DNA of 64,000 nt, from assembly GCA_018697195.1 (NCBI GenBank), contig CM031858.1, positions 113,832,380 to 113,896,379 of the forward strand, read 5' to 3'. The stretch comes from Certhia americana. Lineage: Eukaryota; Chordata; Aves; Passeriformes; Certhiidae. A program made the translations under genes and the position numbers. The notes beneath the pieces are model-generated. The model saw nothing but the letters and a program-made list of their open reading frames with translations. It ran no database searches and was not told the DNA's origin. The first letter of the stretch is position 1; the number at the start of each line of letters is the position of its first letter. Below are positions 54,301 to 61,935 of this stretch, one piece after another.

Positions 54301-57300
54301 ACAGCATTGCAAAAGTCAGTGCAGTCTTTCAGATACTGAAGCAGAACTTCTAAAATGAAAAGGCATTCAATTTCAAACAAAAGCAGATATGTAGTGTATA
54401 CCAATATCTCTATTCTGCTGTATCACTATAAAGCTTGAATAATTTAAAGGCACTACATTTAGCATTAAGAATTCCATATACATCACTTCTGGGACAGGGT
54501 AAGGCCCAAAATACAGCCATGTCATAAAGTCAACGAAAGACATACATCTAACAACTTATGACAGAAACAATAGAGCAAAAGAGAGATTACTCAGAACTAC
54601 TTTCTGTGACTACCTAGAACTATTCCATCTGTTCAAAAGTGGGCCAGTGAAAGCATCACCAGTGGAGTATTAATTCCACAGCACAGAAGATATTATCAGC
54701 TATCATATACTGTAGCTGCAGGCTATGTGCTAATGCCAAAGCACATTAGCAAAACAACACCTACAAAGTTACGAAGTTGCCCTTTTTCAGAACTCACAAG
54801 TTCTGAAAAAGGGCAAGCGAAATGATGACTCCTCTGGCCACTGATGCACAGAAAGCAAAACTCATTCCTCACAAAAGTAGCCACAATGGACAGAGTTCTC
54901 ACACACTGAGCCAAAGTTTGTCATCCAATGCATAAATCAAAACAAGTCATCCCCAACTCAGTGTCCTAATCAAAGAATGACACCGAGGATGGTTTTTGTC
55001 TTCTCTGTTTTGCGATGTTTGTGTCACACTTGCAAAAAAGTAAAACTAAATGAGAAAAAGTGATGCTTTTTTCCAAGCTACAGATGAGTAAATTGCTGCC
55101 ACCACCACTAGCTATTATCTTACTAGCCTAGATGTCAGGGCTCACTTAGGGCTCTATTGTGCAGACAGGCATATGAAAGAACACCATGGTCCCCATGTTA
55201 TAGAAACTGTGAAGAGGTTTATGGTTCTCCACTGGCCTGCTAAAAAACTGAACACTCTGAGTGGAATTAGAACTCACATGGTTCACCTCCTAGGGCAATA
55301 CCCTAAACCAACAGAACTAAACACATTTCACTGTAACCTTGGATCAAACATATCATAAAACAGGAGAAGAGAAACTTTCAAACACAGGTAGTTTATGAAT
55401 ACGACCTCACAGAACACAACCCATCTTGTCACATCACTTCAAATGCCTTCTCTTAGCCAACTTCAGAGCAAACAAACATAAAAGCAGGATTATCTAATTG
55501 AGTAAAGCCTCTTCTTGAGTTATCCCAATCAGCTCAGCAGTCCTGAGACCAAGTTTAATAACCTAATCTTAAAAGCAACTGCTGTCCATAGCTACAAAGA
55601 TCTGCATGTTACAGTGAAATAAAAGTTCCTTGTTTATAACTAAACCATGCAGAATTTCAGAACATGTCTTAAGCAACCTAACTTATGTTGGAAACCTGAA
55701 GCTGCAGAAACTACACCTTCTTGCTAAGGGTGGCCAAATTAACACCTTCATAGGAAAAGCTTCAACAATTTCAAGTGAGAAGTCATATCATCCCTATACC
55801 ACAGGAAAGGGCTGAGGTCACAAGACACAGAATTTTAGAATCGTTTAGGCTGGGAAAAGATCTTTAAGATCACCAAATTCAACCATTAATCTAACACTGA
55901 CAAGTCTACCACAACATAAACCATATATCAAATGTTAAAAGCATTAAGAAAAAAATTCTGCAAATCAAGATCACATAAAATGAAACCACTATGCAACACT
56001 AGCCTTAACAACCAAGTTTTGAATTAAACATTGTTGAGAACCAACAGACAAGCATAAAAGTTTGTTTCATTTCCAGAATTTGAACATATTACAAACTAAG
56101 TTACCCTTACAACTTTAGATCTAACATTTAATCTCTGAAGACAGGACATGAAAATTTAGTAGAGTATTTTAAACACAGTATGAGAAACGCCTGAAAATAC
56201 ATGAATTACACTAACAAAACATTCAAGTGTGCATTTATAGATTTAAAAATAATACAGATTATTGACCTACTTGCAGCATATCATCAACCATAGTCAGAAT
56301 GTACTGAACAGTCTGTTCCTTGGAGATATGAGTCATCAAGTTTATAAATGTTTTAGCACACTAGAAAAATAAAAGAGAAATTAAAATTAATATTAGCAAT
56401 TGTCTTTGTTCCTTTTGATAATATAAAACAGGATCTTATTAATTCACAGTTAAGTCTTACATAAGCATTGAGCATCCCAACATCTTATTCAAATGCAGTA
56501 AGAGATGAATATATTTGACACTATCTCACAAAGAAAATTTTCTGTCACATTGGTTGCTACCCTTTACAAATTGTTTTAAGGCTTTCAAATTAAATAAGCA
56601 CTTGCTAGTGAAAGTTACCAACATGCTTTGTTGAAAGTCAGATTAGAAAAGTGTCCCCCAGCACCATTTTTTTATGGCAGGGAGAAGATCAAATAAACTG
56701 ACAGAACAGCAACTAAAAGTACAAAAAATGTTTCAGCAATTTGAATGGAGGTAGGAAGACAGGTAACTCCTCTGTTCACTTGCTATATACCTTGTAGAAA
56801 AATCTTCATTCATCTTTGAAGAATGCTACAATTTCAGCAACAGGCTGATATAGTTACAACATTACTTTTTACACTTCCTCCTTCCCCTTCCCAGCATTCA
56901 ACTAAAACTGAAAGAAAACTGAATTCTGAACTGCTACATTGTAATTATATAGTGACATTAAAAGGGACACCATATATATTTTTGTTACTATGTGAACCAT
57001 GATCCATTAGATACCAGTAACACAGTAAAAGAAACACAAAACCAAAACAAACAGCTTAAAGTGGAAAAAATGGCTAGAAATGTTTGTGTGTTGAAAGCAT
57101 CTGCTCTTCACCTCCTTCCCTGCCTCTCCCAATCCTCTCGAGGTCTGACATTCTGTGCTAGAACCTCAGGCTGAGATTCTACTGATTCAAATATTATTAA
57201 AGTGTCTTTGAGCCCTATGAATCTTGCCTGGATTCCATAAGGACAAACAGCTGAATCAGCTCTGTCCAATGCAACAGTCTCATATCTTACCGTGCCTAAA

Positions 57301-57836
57301 ATGACACAAGACACCCATGTCTAACTGAATCCACCTCAGTAGACAATGCTGTAACTAAATTATAATTGCTTAGTTAACTAAGCAGCAATCTTACTAGTAG
57401 CAGCAGTAAATAAACTCTAATGAAAAAAAGCTCAAAAAAAAAAAGAAGCGACTCAAGAACAAGTTAATGATTAAGTAAACTGGGATGACGGAAGACTTGA
57501 GCTAGCTTGTCCCACATCAGAGTCAAAGTTAGATGACATTTAACAATTATTTAGTAGATTTTAAAAATAATGAAATAACATCCAACCTATATCAAAGGAA
57601 AAATAAAAGAATCACGATAGCAAGTTTTACATTTGTTCCATAACATCTTAATGGTATCCAGCCAACAATAAAATAAGAGTCAGTAAGAAAATTTCCTTCC
57701 TCCCCAACAGAGACTTCATTAAAAGAAAGTTACTTGATTGCCTTCTGTTTGCAACAGCTCCTGTTTTTCTTCTGGATTTCTCTTCTGTTCAAATCTTTGA
57801 ATAAATTCACAGTCTTCACCTGAAATCATCTGACCT
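21330..57836 (-). CDS. ATP6V1H: V-type proton ATPase subunit H (ATP6V1H), 12 of about 13 coding exons; 5' end outside window
   Basis: This gene encodes the H subunit of the cytosolic V1 sector of the vacuolar H+-ATPase, which acidifies endosomes, lysosomes and secretory vesicles. In the family, H couples ATP hydrolysis to proton flow in the assembled pump and silences ATPase activity in free V1. The mammalian protein has also been reported to bind the AP-2 clathrin adaptor. The exons, read right to left, are 57836-57734, 56360-56271, 51140-51027, 48356-48252, 47277-47224, 45245-45148, 43724-43532, 40425-40247, 39533-39408, 37258-37157, 32827-32714 and 21390-21330. All introns are GT-AG, all phases agree, and there is no internal stop. 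The joined frame gives residues 39-483 if 38 residues lie upstream, matching the mammalian length of 483. The family fold is an all-helical HEAT/armadillo-like N-terminal domain (to about residue 350) and a C-terminal domain. Recognition rests on long near-identical stretches such as [20 protein letters not shown] and [20 protein letters not shown]. Confidence 0.97.
23641..24072 (-). mobile_element. CR1 LINE 3' fragment
   Basis: On the plus strand it reads as the complement of the CR1 3' end: ggttggaagggaccttaaag (from 23661), ccatgggcagggacaccttc, cttgaatactccacaggacg, then a long stretch ending ctcctctggacctgctcc. It lies in the same orientation as ATP6V1H, within the last intron. It is one of the two best preserved CR1 copies here, still only a few hundred bases long. 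Confidence 0.93.
25323..25356. repeat. Tandem duplication of a 16-mer
   Basis: atgtataccatataca occurs at 25323-25338 and 25341-25356, separated by tt. The unit is itself partly palindromic (tgtatac, gtatac). Confidence 0.75.
25499..25546. repeat. Imperfect tandem duplication of about 24 bases
   Basis: agattcacctgtcctttaaa is followed by a second near copy, agatttacctgtccttaaag. Single base changes and a one-base deletion separate the copies. Confidence 0.75.
25757..25777. repeat. Poly-A tract (21 A)
   Basis: This is an uninterrupted A run in the last intron of ATP6V1H. Confidence 0.88.
26657..26697. repeat. AT-rich imperfect hairpin and TA tract
   Basis: A TA tract runs into tatattttctata and, after a short AT spacer, its near complement tatagaaaaatata (one extra A). 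The whole could fold into an AT-only stem. Confidence 0.7.
29055..29704 (+). mobile_element. ERVL-type endogenous retrovirus LTR, 5'-truncated
   Basis: It has the repeated 'ctggagcagg', 'tggtaggacttgtgac' and 'ccatgggatggactc' phrases of a well-known avian ERVL LTR. Next come ctctggttttgatagtaata with an AATAAA-like signal (taataaact, about 29519), cctgttttgcctgtgacact (about 29549), and the 3' end caacccactaccaca (to 29704). The usual TG start is not found. It sits antisense to ATP6V1H in the last intron. Open frames across it are LTR sequence, not a gene. Confidence 0.85.
32075..32112. repeat. Perfect tandem duplication of 19 bases
   Basis: ggtcctgtgttctgttgga at 32075-32093 is repeated exactly at 32094-32112. 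Perfect identity suggests a recent event or strong local conservation. Confidence 0.9.
32232..32460 (-). mobile_element. CR1 LINE 3' fragment, diverged
   Basis: It begins tcacagaatcattacagaat, has ggaaaggaaccacaaaaacc in place of the CR1 ggttggaagggacc region, and later cctggggagcctgttccagt (about 32390) and ctctgggtgaag. It ends about 250 bases from the penultimate ATP6V1H exon. Confidence 0.8.
32714..32827 (-). CDS. ATP6V1H: ATP6V1H penultimate coding exon, residues about 426-464
   Basis: This 114-base exon starts by completing an Arg codon and encodes [20 protein letters not shown] then [17 protein letters not shown], ending in TG of a split Trp codon. The acceptor is tttttcag and the donor gtatgt. 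The matching G of the Trp codon is the first base of the last exon, 11.3 kb further left. Confidence 0.97.
32828..37156 (-). other. ATP6V1H: ATP6V1H intron (4,329 bases)
   Basis: This GT-AG intron splits an Arg codon. It carries a full-length-looking ERVL-type LTR at 35889-36394. The rest is AT-rich intron sequence without recognised genes. Confidence 0.9.
35889..36394 (+). mobile_element. ERVL-type LTR (about 506 bases)
   Basis: It starts tgagctggttttagctgagg and passes through gttaattttcctc, caactgaccaaagggactat (about 36055), tttatctcaacccac (about 36276) and tctctcccccatcctgctg. It ends at ctggggttaaaccatgata. All are landmarks of a common avian ERVL LTR. It is antisense to ATP6V1H. No target-site duplication is visible, and the copy is old by its divergence. 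Confidence 0.88.
37157..37258 (-). CDS. ATP6V1H: ATP6V1H coding exon, residues about 392-426
   Basis: This 102-base exon starts by completing a split Lys codon. It encodes [20 protein letters not shown] and then [13 protein letters not shown], ending in two bases of an Arg codon. The acceptor is ctttcctag and the donor gtagga. It belongs to the C-terminal domain. Confidence 0.97.
37259..39407 (-). other. ATP6V1H: ATP6V1H intron (2,149 bases)
   Basis: This GT-AG intron splits a Lys codon. It has no mobile element that I recognise. A G/T-rich patch lies at about 38388-38481. Confidence 0.9.
38388..38481. repeat. G/T-rich low-complexity patch
   Basis: The plus strand has runs of GGGG, GGG, GGGGGG and GGGGG separated by T-rich sequence and many GGTTT units. 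In the direction of ATP6V1H transcription the same patch is C/A-rich, so the G-rich strand is the template. Confidence 0.75.
39408..39533 (-). CDS. ATP6V1H: ATP6V1H coding exon, residues about 350-392
   Basis: This 126-base exon starts by completing a split Ser codon. It encodes [20 protein letters not shown] and then [20 protein letters not shown]. The acceptor is gtgttgcag and the donor gtaagt. In the family this segment holds the linker between the two domains and the start of the C-terminal domain, and the [19 protein letters not shown] block is nearly invariant in vertebrates. Confidence 0.96.
39534..40246 (-). other. ATP6V1H: ATP6V1H intron (713 bases)
   Basis: This is the shortest intron in the window, GT-AG, splitting a Ser codon. 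No repeat was recognised. Confidence 0.92.
40247..40425 (-). CDS. ATP6V1H: ATP6V1H coding exon, residues about 291-350
   Basis: This 179-base exon starts in phase 0 and ends with two bases of a split Ser codon. It encodes [20 protein letters not shown] and then a stretch containing [20 protein letters not shown]. The acceptor is ttcccccag-like (rich in C) and the donor gtatgc. The acidic DDEDISED run leads to the hinge between the N- and C-terminal domains. The reading frame stays open past the donor but is intronic there. Confidence 0.97.
40426..43531 (-). other. ATP6V1H: ATP6V1H intron (3,106 bases)
   Basis: This GT-AG intron falls between whole codons. It holds an A/C-rich tract at 43316-43401 close to the upstream exon. 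No mobile element was recognised. Confidence 0.9.
43316..43401. repeat. A/C-rich low-complexity tract
   Basis: Runs of A with C and CA units, in the intron about 130 bases downstream of a splice donor in the gene's direction. Confidence 0.85.
43532..43724 (-). CDS. ATP6V1H: ATP6V1H coding exon, residues about 226-290
   Basis: This 193-base exon is the longest coding exon in the window. Its first base completes the split Cys codon. It encodes [20 protein letters not shown] and continues through [20 protein letters not shown] to [10 protein letters not shown]. The acceptor is attttttag and the donor gtaagt. The open frame on this strand runs past the acceptor to about 43789, but that part is intron. 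Confidence 0.97.
43725..45147 (-). other. ATP6V1H: ATP6V1H intron (1,423 bases)
   Basis: This GT-AG intron splits a Cys codon. It shows nothing beyond AT-rich unique sequence. Confidence 0.9.
45148..45245 (-). CDS. ATP6V1H: ATP6V1H coding exon, residues about 194-226
   Basis: This 98-base exon starts in phase 0 and ends with two bases of a split Cys codon. It encodes [20 protein letters not shown] and then [12 protein letters not shown]. The acceptor is ttcacccag and the donor gtgagc. It is among the best conserved parts of the N-terminal domain as I recall the family. Confidence 0.96.
45246..47223 (-). other. ATP6V1H: ATP6V1H intron downstream of the cassette exon (1,978 bases)
   Basis: This GT-AG intron falls between whole codons. 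It contains a 50-base CR1 terminal piece at 46871-46920. It flanks the alternative 18-codon exon on its 3' side. Confidence 0.9.
46871..46920 (-). mobile_element. CR1 LINE terminal fragment
   Basis: gaatcccagaatcactgggg, then ctggaaaatacctctatgat, follows the CR1 3' terminal pattern in complement. It is very short and diverged. Confidence 0.6.
47224..47277 (-). CDS. ATP6V1H: ATP6V1H alternative cassette exon, residues about 176-193
   Basis: This 54-base exon is phase 0 at both ends and encodes exactly 18 residues, [18 protein letters not shown]. The acceptor is tttcctag and the donor gtgagt. In mammals the two forms of this subunit (SFD-alpha and SFD-beta) differ by the presence or absence of residues 176-193, which is the interval this exon covers. 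The peptide is rich in Gly, Ser, Thr and Ala, consistent with a flexible surface loop between helices. That this bird also skips the exon is inferred from the preserved phase, not seen. Confidence 0.94.
47278..48251 (-). other. ATP6V1H: ATP6V1H intron upstream of the cassette exon (974 bases)
   Basis: This GT-AG intron falls between whole codons. In the gene's direction the cassette acceptor is preceded by a T-rich tract (aaaaaaaaa on the plus strand at 47283-47291). No mobile element was recognised. Confidence 0.9.
48252..48356 (-). CDS. ATP6V1H: ATP6V1H coding exon, residues about 141-175
   Basis: This 105-base exon (35 codons, phase 0) encodes [20 protein letters not shown] and then [15 protein letters not shown]. 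The acceptor is tttttcag and the donor gtaaaa. It ends exactly where the alternatively used 18-codon cassette begins, so it can splice in frame either to that cassette or directly to the exon at 45245. Confidence 0.96.
49941..49959. repeat. (AAAT)n microsatellite
   Basis: It is nearly five perfect aaat units. Confidence 0.88.
50444..50620 (+). mobile_element. ERVL-type LTR, 5' fragment
   Basis: tgtacagggtttggctggga, then ggactcaattttcttcacag, and later tgttttagctgctgctgagc and cacttctctg, follow the 5' half of the same LTR type seen at 35889-36394. The 3' half is missing, and an ATP6V1H exon lies 400 bases further on. Confidence 0.7.
51027..51140 (-). CDS. ATP6V1H: ATP6V1H coding exon, residues about 103-140
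   Basis: This 114-base exon (38 codons, phase 0 at both ends) encodes [20 protein letters not shown] and then [18 protein letters not shown]. The acceptor is tttttacag and the donor gtaggt. From memory of the mammalian protein, several positions here differ (for example Cys after HQRV, Lys-Arg-Gly in DYAKRGKN, and Ser and Leu in WSYF and QDLF), so this is one of the less conserved exons. ERVL-type LTR fragments lie on both sides, at about 50444-50620 and 52350-52466. Confidence 0.95.
52350..52466 (+). mobile_element. ERVL-type LTR, 3' fragment
   Basis: ctcaaaacacaagttttctc, then ctttccccatccccctgctgg-like sequence (about 52388), gtgagtggctgtgtggtgcc (52418) and the end gatggggttaaaccaacgaca (to 52466), match the 3' end of the LTR type at 35889-36394. 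It lacks the 5' part. It is not the partner of the 5' fragment at 50444, because an intact coding exon lies between them. Confidence 0.78.
53749..53999 (+). mobile_element. CR1 LINE 3' fragment
   Basis: gacagaacaagggggaatgg, tgaggcactggaacaggttg (53809-53828), ggatgccccatccctggagg (53843-53862), ggacggggctttgagcaagc, and the end ctaacccaaaccattctaag are CR1 3' landmarks in order. It is antisense to ATP6V1H. Confidence 0.93.
54728..54751. repeat. Small inverted repeat (8-bp arms)
   Basis: tgctaatg at 54728-54735 and its exact complement cattagca at 54744-54751, with an 8-base loop. It lies 25 bases before the larger inverted repeat. Confidence 0.8.
54777..54816. repeat. Perfect 18-bp inverted repeat with 4-base loop
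   Basis: ttgccctttttcagaact at 54777-54794 is followed by caca and then its exact reverse complement at 54799-54816. It would form an 18-bp hairpin in RNA or DNA. No flanking target duplication or known transposon end was recognised. The stem is shorter than that of a typical microRNA precursor (about 22 or more pairs per mature strand plus basal stem). Confidence 0.9.
55829..55900 (-). mobile_element. CR1 LINE terminal fragment, decayed
   Basis: agaattttagaatcgtttag, ggctgggaaaagatctttaa, and gatcaccaaattcaacc follow the complement of the CR1 3' end with many changes. Confidence 0.72.
56271..56360 (-). CDS. ATP6V1H: ATP6V1H coding exon, residues about 73-102
   Basis: This 90-base exon is phase 0 at both ends and so exactly 30 codons. 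It encodes [20 protein letters not shown] followed by [10 protein letters not shown], part of the helical repeat N-terminal domain. The acceptor is ttttctag and the donor gtaggt. Because the exon is in frame, skipping it would not shift the reading frame. Confidence 0.95.
56361..57733 (-). other. ATP6V1H: ATP6V1H intron (1,373 bases)
   Basis: This GT-AG intron falls between whole codons. No mobile element or gene was recognised in it. Confidence 0.9.
57734..57836 (-). CDS. ATP6V1H: ATP6V1H coding exon, residues about 39-72
   Basis: This 103-base exon starts in phase 1: its first base completes a split Gln codon. It encodes [20 protein letters not shown] and continues to EGNQ. The acceptor reads tttttcag and the donor gtaact. 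It is the most upstream coding exon in the window. The exon carrying the start codon, which should begin near MTKMDIRG in this family, was not found up to 64000. An alternative acceptor two bases further in is possible but would break the phase expected from the family sequence. Confidence 0.93.
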
Positions 57837-57912
57837 CTGAAAAACAAATTAAACATTGGTTATATGGTTAACATTAAACCATAAATAACATAAACAGTAA
57901 GCTGGAAATAAC

Positions 57913-58896
57913 TGTACTGGGTTCACATGGCAAGGTTTTGTTAGTAGGGGATTGCTTGGGTGGGTCCTATGAGAAGAGACCAGAAATGGCCCCCATGTCA
58001 GACACAGCCAGTTCCAGTCAGCTCCAGGACAGACCCACCACTGAGTCACTCAGTAATGACAGTAGCACCTCTGTGATAATACATTGAAGGAGTAAAAACT
58101 GCTCTGCAACAGCAGCCATGAGACAGGACTGAGAATAAGTGGAAGAAACAACTCTGCAGACTGCCAGATCAGTGCACAAGGAGGGAGAGGAGGTGATCCA
58201 CATGCCAGAGCACAGATTCACCAGCAGCCTGTGGTGAAGACTATGGTGAGGCAGCTGTCCCTTGGAGCCCATGGAGATCCTAGGTGGAACAGAGATCCAC
58301 CTGTAGGACTCATGGAGGACACCCATGCCAGGGCAGGCAGATGTACCCTACAGGAAACTGTAGTCCATGCAGGTTTTCTTACAGGACTTGTTATCTCCAG
58401 GGCAATGTATGCTGGAGCAGTCCATCCCTGGAAGACTGGAATCTGCAGAAAGGGTCCATGCTGAACAAGTTTGTGAATGACCATAACCCATGAGTGGGAC
58501 ACCTCAGGATGGAGCAGGGCAAGAGTGTGAGAAGGAAAGAGCAGTAGAGATTGAGTGTTATGAACTGACCACAGCCTCCATAACCTACTCCCCTACACAA
58601 CTCAAAGCAAGGAGGTACAGAAATTGAAGTTGAGCCTAAGAAGAAGGAAAGGGGCAGGAGGTGGTTTTTAGATTTTTCTCCTATTCTTCATTAACCTACT
58701 CCATTTAACCAGCAATAAAATTTATTTCACCAAGCAGAGATTGTTTTTCCCATGATTATAAGATGGCAGTGATCTTCCTCTCCTTACACCTCAATCCCAG
58801 AGCTTCTCATCATGTTTTTTCCCCTGTTCTTTTGATGGAGCAAGAGTGTCCTATCCTGATGGGCATCTAGTGACCAGTCAATGTCAACCCACCACA
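57913..58896 (+). mobile_element. ERVL-type LTR, complete-looking (984 bases)
   Basis: It runs from tgtactgggttcacatggca to aatgtcaacccaccaca with TG...CA ends, and has internal landmarks of the same LTR type as 29055-29704: repeated ctggagcag-like phrases, tgaactgaccacagcctcc (about 58561) and an AATAAA signal at about 58714-58719. No retroviral coding region adjoins it, so it is read as a solo LTR. No clear 5-base target duplication is seen, which fits an old insertion. It is antisense to ATP6V1H and ends 76 bases from the exon at 57836. Confidence 0.87.
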
Positions 58897-58930
58897 AAAA
58901 AACCCCTTGTTTTCTTCATCTTGAGCTATC

Positions 58931-59483
58931 ATAGAATCATTAAATGGTTTGGTTTGGAAGCAAGCTTAAAGAAAATCTGGCTCCAACCCCTCTGCCATGG
59001 GCAAGGATGTCCCTTACAAGATCAGATTGCTCAGGGCCTAATCCAACCTGGCCTTGGATGCTTCCAAGCATAAAGCAACCACAACCATCTGGACAACTGG
59101 TTCCACTGCCTTACTAACCTTACAGTTAAGAATTTCTTCTTCACATCTAATCTAACCCTGCCCTGATTTAGTTTAAAACCACTGCCCTTTGTTCTGTCAC
59201 TATATGCCTGTACAAAAAGTCTCTCCCTCTTCTTTTCATACCTGTTAAGGTAAGGGACGGTCTCCCCAAAGCCTTCTCTTCTCCAGGGTGAACAACTCCA
59301 ACTCTCTCAGCCTGTTTTTGTAGGAGATGTGCTCCAGCCCTCTGACCATCTTGGTGGCCCTACTCTGGACCTGCTCCAACAGGTCAGTGTCTTTGTTGTG
59401 CTAAGGACCCCAGAGCTGCAGCATTTCAGGCAGGGTCTTGCAAGGGCAGAGTAAAGGGGATACAGTATCAATCATATCACTTT
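58931..59483 (-). mobile_element. CR1 LINE 3' fragment (longest in window)
   Basis: It reads in complement: atagaatcattaaatggttt, ctccaacccctctgccatgg (58981-59000), tccaacctggccttggatgc, ccccaaagccttctcttctc (59265-59284), ctctcagcctgtttttgtag, gtgctccagccctctgacca and ggcagggtcttgcaagggcag. It is about 550 bases, truncated at its 5' end, and in the same orientation as ATP6V1H. Confidence 0.95.
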
Positions 59484-61206
59484 ACCAGTGTTGTATTCCA
59501 CAAAAAATGTAATGGGCTCCTTCCTGCAAAGGGTCTCATGTAAAAAAGTTGAACAGTGGAATAATCTCTCAAAAGTCTCCCCAATGCATCACCTCTGAAC
59601 AGCATTCTCTAAATAATTTTTAAACTTCCAGGAGCTCAGTGCAATGTCAGTGGTAAGAATTGAAATATGCACGGCTAGCATGTTATGCCAAAATTGTAAT
59701 ACATTACATGAATAATAGTATAATCCAACCAAAAAATAAGTGTTGAAAAATAAAATTAATTACTGCTTTAAGCTTGCTGTAAGCACTAAAGAAAATTTTA
59801 AGGCCAACAAAGATCATGGTTCCTAACTTAATTTTAGCTTTCACTAATTACATTTTGAGTTTAAAAACTGATATGCATGCAAGTTCATCCAAACACATAG
59901 CAAGAGGGGGCTTGATATAGTGCACCATTGTGGACACCTATAAGATAACAGATGTCTACTTAATTTTCTCTACAACTTATTATTCAAGTGGTTACTGCCA
60001 TCCTCAGTGCTACTTCAGAAAGCTGTTGACTCAGCTGAAGAGTCAGACAGACTTGCAGAACACTACTGGGTTGTTTTTTTTTATAATACAAAACTTCACA
60101 TCACAAGAAATAAAAAAAATTGTCAAAATAGTACAGTCAGGTACTCTTCAGGTAAGAAAAGTAATTTTAAATCAAGTAGTCCTAAAAATATCCGAGATTT
60201 TAATAGGTGACTGGCTTTACTAGGTAATACCAGGAGGGCTTCAGGAAAGAAGAAAATCATACAACCAAAGGGGATGAAAGCATTAAACATTCCTGCTTCA
60301 GTTTTTTCCAAGACTCATCTCCTCTTAACATTTCCACTGAATGAAATGCCTTTTCCACTTTGAAAAGCTATGCAGCAGGGACTCTTCATCCATCTCTTCC
60401 ATATTCACGGTCAGTTTTTTCAGATGTTCCATGACTAGAGGTTACACTAAAATGATTGCAAACTTAACAGGAAGTGGGGTTTTTTTTTTCAACTGGTTCA
60501 CCTGGATTCTTGAAATAGAGAAATAAGACCTATAATGTGTTCTTTTCTTTCCTCTTACTTAAATGATTATGTCTTCAGTACGGCCTCATCACAGAGCCAT
60601 CTTTTATCTATTTACTATTCAAGCAAAGAACATAAGTAGTCCACTGCCATATATTCCACTCCTGTATTCCAGCTGCTTTGTTACAGGTATCTTCACATGT
60701 ACTGAGGAAAGGCAATCAAGATCTACTAGATGGAAAGGTAGTCCTTGCCCAACTTCTGCAAAAACTTAAGTGATGAATCATATGTGATAAGCCAATGATG
60801 ACCATGCTGCTACTATGCCTTTTAGACTGACCTACCTTCTTCCTTGTCTATCAAGGATGCATTTGAATAGTTATGGAAAGAGATGGACAATTCATCTGCC
60901 ACAAATAGTGAATTTAAAGACCCTTAACTAGAAGCTTCTTTTGTTTCAAATAATCCTGACCAAGCCAGGGACTCATGGATCATACTGATACAAAGGTAGC
61001 CAGATAAGCTGCTTGTTTATAAGAATATTGCCATCTACAAAACACTTCAAAGACAACATAAGATGAACCCTTAATTTTCAGCTTTAATGTTGGAGAAAAC
61101 CTCAGCCCATGAAGAGAGATACTTCTTTACAGTCAAGCAGAGGTCAGCCAACTGCAAAGAAAAAAAGCTTTCAGGCTTTTGCTTTTATCCTACATTAGGC
61201 CACAGG

Positions 61207-61230
61207 AAAAAAAAAAAAAAATAAAAAAAA
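61207..61230. repeat. A-rich tract
   Basis: Two A runs separated by a T, in the partial upstream intron. Confidence 0.75.
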
Positions 61231-61742
61231 GGTGGGGATTGATATTGCTGTGAGGAAAAAAAGGCATTAAAGTTTACTCTTTACCACTTTGCTAGCACCA
61301 TAAAAAAATACATCTTCCAACCCATATAACATTACAAGGGATCTGATAGCTTTTTAAACAAGCTGTTAATATTTTATTAAGGTTCTCATACATCCGATTA
61401 TTAGTTCTAGTAATTTCAAATGCATCTATTTCCATTCATCTCATTTTAAAATTGAAATAACTGATTATACAGTAAACCTTAACCAGTGGGAGGGGGGGAA
61501 GAAAAACCAACCAAAAAACATGAGAAAGTGCAGAACAGCCTCAGACAGCTGATACTGAGTCCCATGATGCTATTACACATTTTCCTCACCCCCTCTTCAA
61601 AGCAACAGAAATTCCCCAGCACCTTCTAGTAAACTACCAAAGCCTCCCTCCATCCCTCTTCCTAGCAGCCATTTAATTAGTTATTTTCCAAGATGTGTCT
61701 ACAGTCATTTGCCAAGATAAAAGTCACTTTGAGCTTCAGCTG

Positions 61743-61935
61743 TGTCTTGATTTCAGCTGGGATAGTTAATATTCTTCCCAGTAGCTGGTACATTTCTGTG
61801 TTCCAGATCTAGTACAAATCCTTTATTATTTTTTTTCTTTCTTTTTCTGTCCTATTAAAGTCTCTTTATCTCAACACGTGAATTTTCCTTTTTTTTTTTT
61901 CCTCCTGTCTGAGCAACTCCGAGCAGGTTTAAGCC
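61743..61935 (+). mobile_element. ERVL-type LTR with large internal deletion
   Basis: It begins tgtcttgatttcagctggga and gatagttaatattcttccca, the 5' end of the LTR type at 35889-36394. After about 60 bases it jumps to the 3' part (ttttctgtcctattaaagtc, then tttatctcaacacgtgaatt). The middle of roughly 250-300 bases is missing. The last part is diverged, so the right edge is uncertain. Confidence 0.75.

Larger units (their letters stand above)
51141..56270 (-). other. ATP6V1H: ATP6V1H intron (5,130 bases)
   Basis: This GT-AG intron falls between whole codons. It holds an LTR 3' fragment (52350-52466), a CR1 tail (53749-53999), a perfect 18-bp inverted repeat (54777-54816) and a decayed CR1 piece (55829-55900). 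Confidence 0.9.

Noticed and set aside
58018..58502. Open frames on both strands, up to about 100 codons
   Set aside because: They are inside the LTR at 57913-58896, so there is no gene.
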